Below the pieces are notes generated by a model. It was not told the origin of the DNA. It ran no database searches and was given only the letters and a program-made list of their open reading frames with translations. Positions 42,101-42,167 of a stretch of DNA of 42,167 bases are shown here, in pieces. Source of the DNA: Zancudomyces culisetae (lineage: Eukaryota > Kickxellomycota > Harpellomycetes > Harpellales > Legeriomycetaceae); NCBI GenBank assembly GCA_001969505.1, contig LSSK01000041.1, positions 5,017 to 47,183 of the forward strand, read 5' to 3'. Position 1 is the first letter of the stretch, and each line of letters opens with the position of its first letter. The position numbers and the translations under genes were made by a program.

Positions 42101-42167
42101 GCATTATCATATTCACTACCCATCAACTACAAGTTACAAATAGCTCTTGGTATCTCGCCAGAGTCAA
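39119..42167 (+). CDS. Rho1 guanine nucleotide exchange factor, Rom/Rgf type (3' end outside window)
   Basis: A single open frame of 1016 codons runs from the ATG at 39119 to the window edge; ATG 39152 (residue 12, better start context) is an alternative. The N-terminal ~255 residues are Ser/Asn/Gly-rich, with AGC-AAC and AAC-AGT codon repeats. A DEP domain follows at about 262-335 (IKQAFLSKLVLGEHEY, then FSGKHAVDVIMEQFKFPGR). After another low-complexity linker is the DH catalytic domain at about 538-765 (ESIFEIINTELDYIRDVNLI; IQSFLGRITARFARYPLLLEAIIK). A PH domain (about 840-1000) has an Asn/Thr-rich loop insertion. In Rom1/Rom2/Rgf1 a CNH domain comes next, expected beyond 42167. These proteins load GTP on Rho1 to drive glucan synthase, actin polarity and the cell-wall-integrity kinase pathway. 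Confidence 0.9.
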   Translation, partial: MVIRFETLQDKMADLSRKSSITLNSTYSNMSGGGNEHDNNRVKGECSVPSGGSDISNNSNSNSNSKNNNCGDDNHTRGSNSTVNVEGGTSDSPKYAPRISLDEGRRKDLFGSFKSGRLMKKYGDYALFGYGKEKEKNQNSREIRDDGGNCSVSSSGRNSISGSIVKAGGTSSVVTGRGLSESAKLKGYRISSVSFGDSNDDASIRLGNSSGGSNGSSNSNSNSNSNSNSNNGGGNSNSQKGVSKGIWRTKKQQEVGANKLESPIEGIKQAFLSKLVLGEHEYKGQKYTNSFSGKHAVDVIMEQFKFPGRIMGQQVVKKLDEAGIYKRVLLKSDSNNKINDNISNGSGSGSGKTEMETGIIDNEQEIYVLTDSGLAGVADTKREKERGKGKATSKWAVGERHSKNGGMGMSESESPDASMYGKGGKRGTKKHSNSVGEGRSPAGSAIRMFLGSGNRGDDGTKSSSASVKSAGFMGGSGIGINSIAGNTEDLGFGGIRREYESDTPSPSREHVLGISKVGRVIGGQARLWIYTLTEQQRQKCPKEYIGWQESIFEIINTELDYIRDVNLIEDIYEKRMYKPENVEIVGRDRIRRFIYELFFNYRQVLEVSEQLADKLVKRQQEAYVRVNTRMEKEMSTGKRQMLLDIGDLDISLQEETQKSKGADLPLVKNIGDIFLEWSEKLQPFIDYSINVQRAQVILEMELINNKKFVQLINEAENDELSRKLPIQSFLGRITARFARYPLLLEAIIKRVPETLAFEDKNNYKEIDEIEDEKERENEKEIFEDEKAKLVTAKERVKEALGKINELNGLQADSLRMMRLKSQIRMTNEEAESLDIDNRSRRILKEETMYRADGVSNMQVFLFDNGLIFTNKKRVTNVRGVYEYHVQKGPINLLYLLVSGNKSSATNSNENINNNTPTTTTSNNAIFGNDNGYPESVSMFNSDNNTNSNDKDLDVSGDYPITFTDISTNWTITLYIKGKLKLRDEWIDAINKQVSALSYSLPINYKLQIALGISPES
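39757..39810 (+). repeat. (AACAGT)n codon repeat within the RhoGEF
   Basis: Perfect copies of the hexamer AACAGT encode an Asn-Ser run in the disordered N-terminal region, flanked by AGC/AAT codon variants. A second Ser-Asn run (AGCAAC) lies near 39293-39316. Replication slippage is the likely origin. Confidence 0.9.

Noticed and set aside
1-42167. CRISPR array, insertion sequence or integrated virus
   Set aside because: No regularly spaced identical repeats, transposase, reverse transcriptase, integrase or capsid-like frames were seen.

Overview
The window looks like nuclear DNA of a filamentous or zygomycete-type fungus with an AT-rich genome and short GT-AG introns (mostly about 40-140 nt). 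The evidence is gene content: a Cdc3/AspB-class septin, a Rom/Rgf-type RhoGEF (DEP, DH, PH), a secreted tyrosinase, a NUP42-like nucleoporin, and Asn-rich low-complexity insertions. An NSRP1-type splicing regulator, as far as I know absent from budding yeasts, hints at a non-yeast and perhaps early-diverging lineage. I cannot name the species.

Layout. 1-703 is a G/T/A-only minisatellite with no cytosine on the + strand, followed by 2.4 kb of very AT-rich DNA. At 3.15-4.37 kb lies a NUP42-like nucleoporin whose N-terminal half appears decayed. It is tail-to-tail with MMS19 (4437-8312, -). At 9.4-12.8 kb a long minus-strand F-box-like/ankyrin gene is interrupted by two in-frame TAA codons, each explicable by an intron. 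A small membrane-protein frame follows (13.8-14.3 kb, -), then L-2-hydroxyglutarate dehydrogenase in three exons (14.75-16.29 kb, -). The three-exon tyrosinase (18.0-19.4 kb, +) converges on an NSRP1-like gene (19.8-21.0 kb, -). NSRP1 shares a 283-bp divergent promoter with the ribosome-biogenesis GTPase EFL1/Ria1 (21.3-24.6 kb, +). After 2.4 kb of pyrimidine-rich DNA comes the four-exon septin (27.0-28.75 kb, +).

The region 28.8-33.4 kb has no long open frames and looks empty. Read for splice signals, it holds at least one phase-consistent multi-exon plus-strand gene (about 30.99-32.21 kb) of unknown function and coding-like segments of another on the minus strand (29.6-30.6 kb). A small secreted Pro-rich protein follows (33.39-33.81 kb). 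A 5.3-kb ORF-poor, locally purine-rich stretch leads into the RhoGEF, which runs off the right edge.

Most identifiable genes are housekeeping: Fe-S protein maturation and DNA repair (MMS19), 60S maturation (EFL1), splicing (NSRP1), mRNA export (NUP42), metabolite repair (L2HGDH), cytokinesis (septin) and cell-wall/Rho signalling (RhoGEF). They do not form one pathway. The least explained items are the spliced gene at 31-32 kb, the stop-interrupted ankyrin gene, the cytosine-free repeat, and a mid-gene reversal of purine/pyrimidine strand bias in both MMS19 and EFL1. Splice sites were chosen by eye from consensus, phase and family alignment from memory; no search was run.
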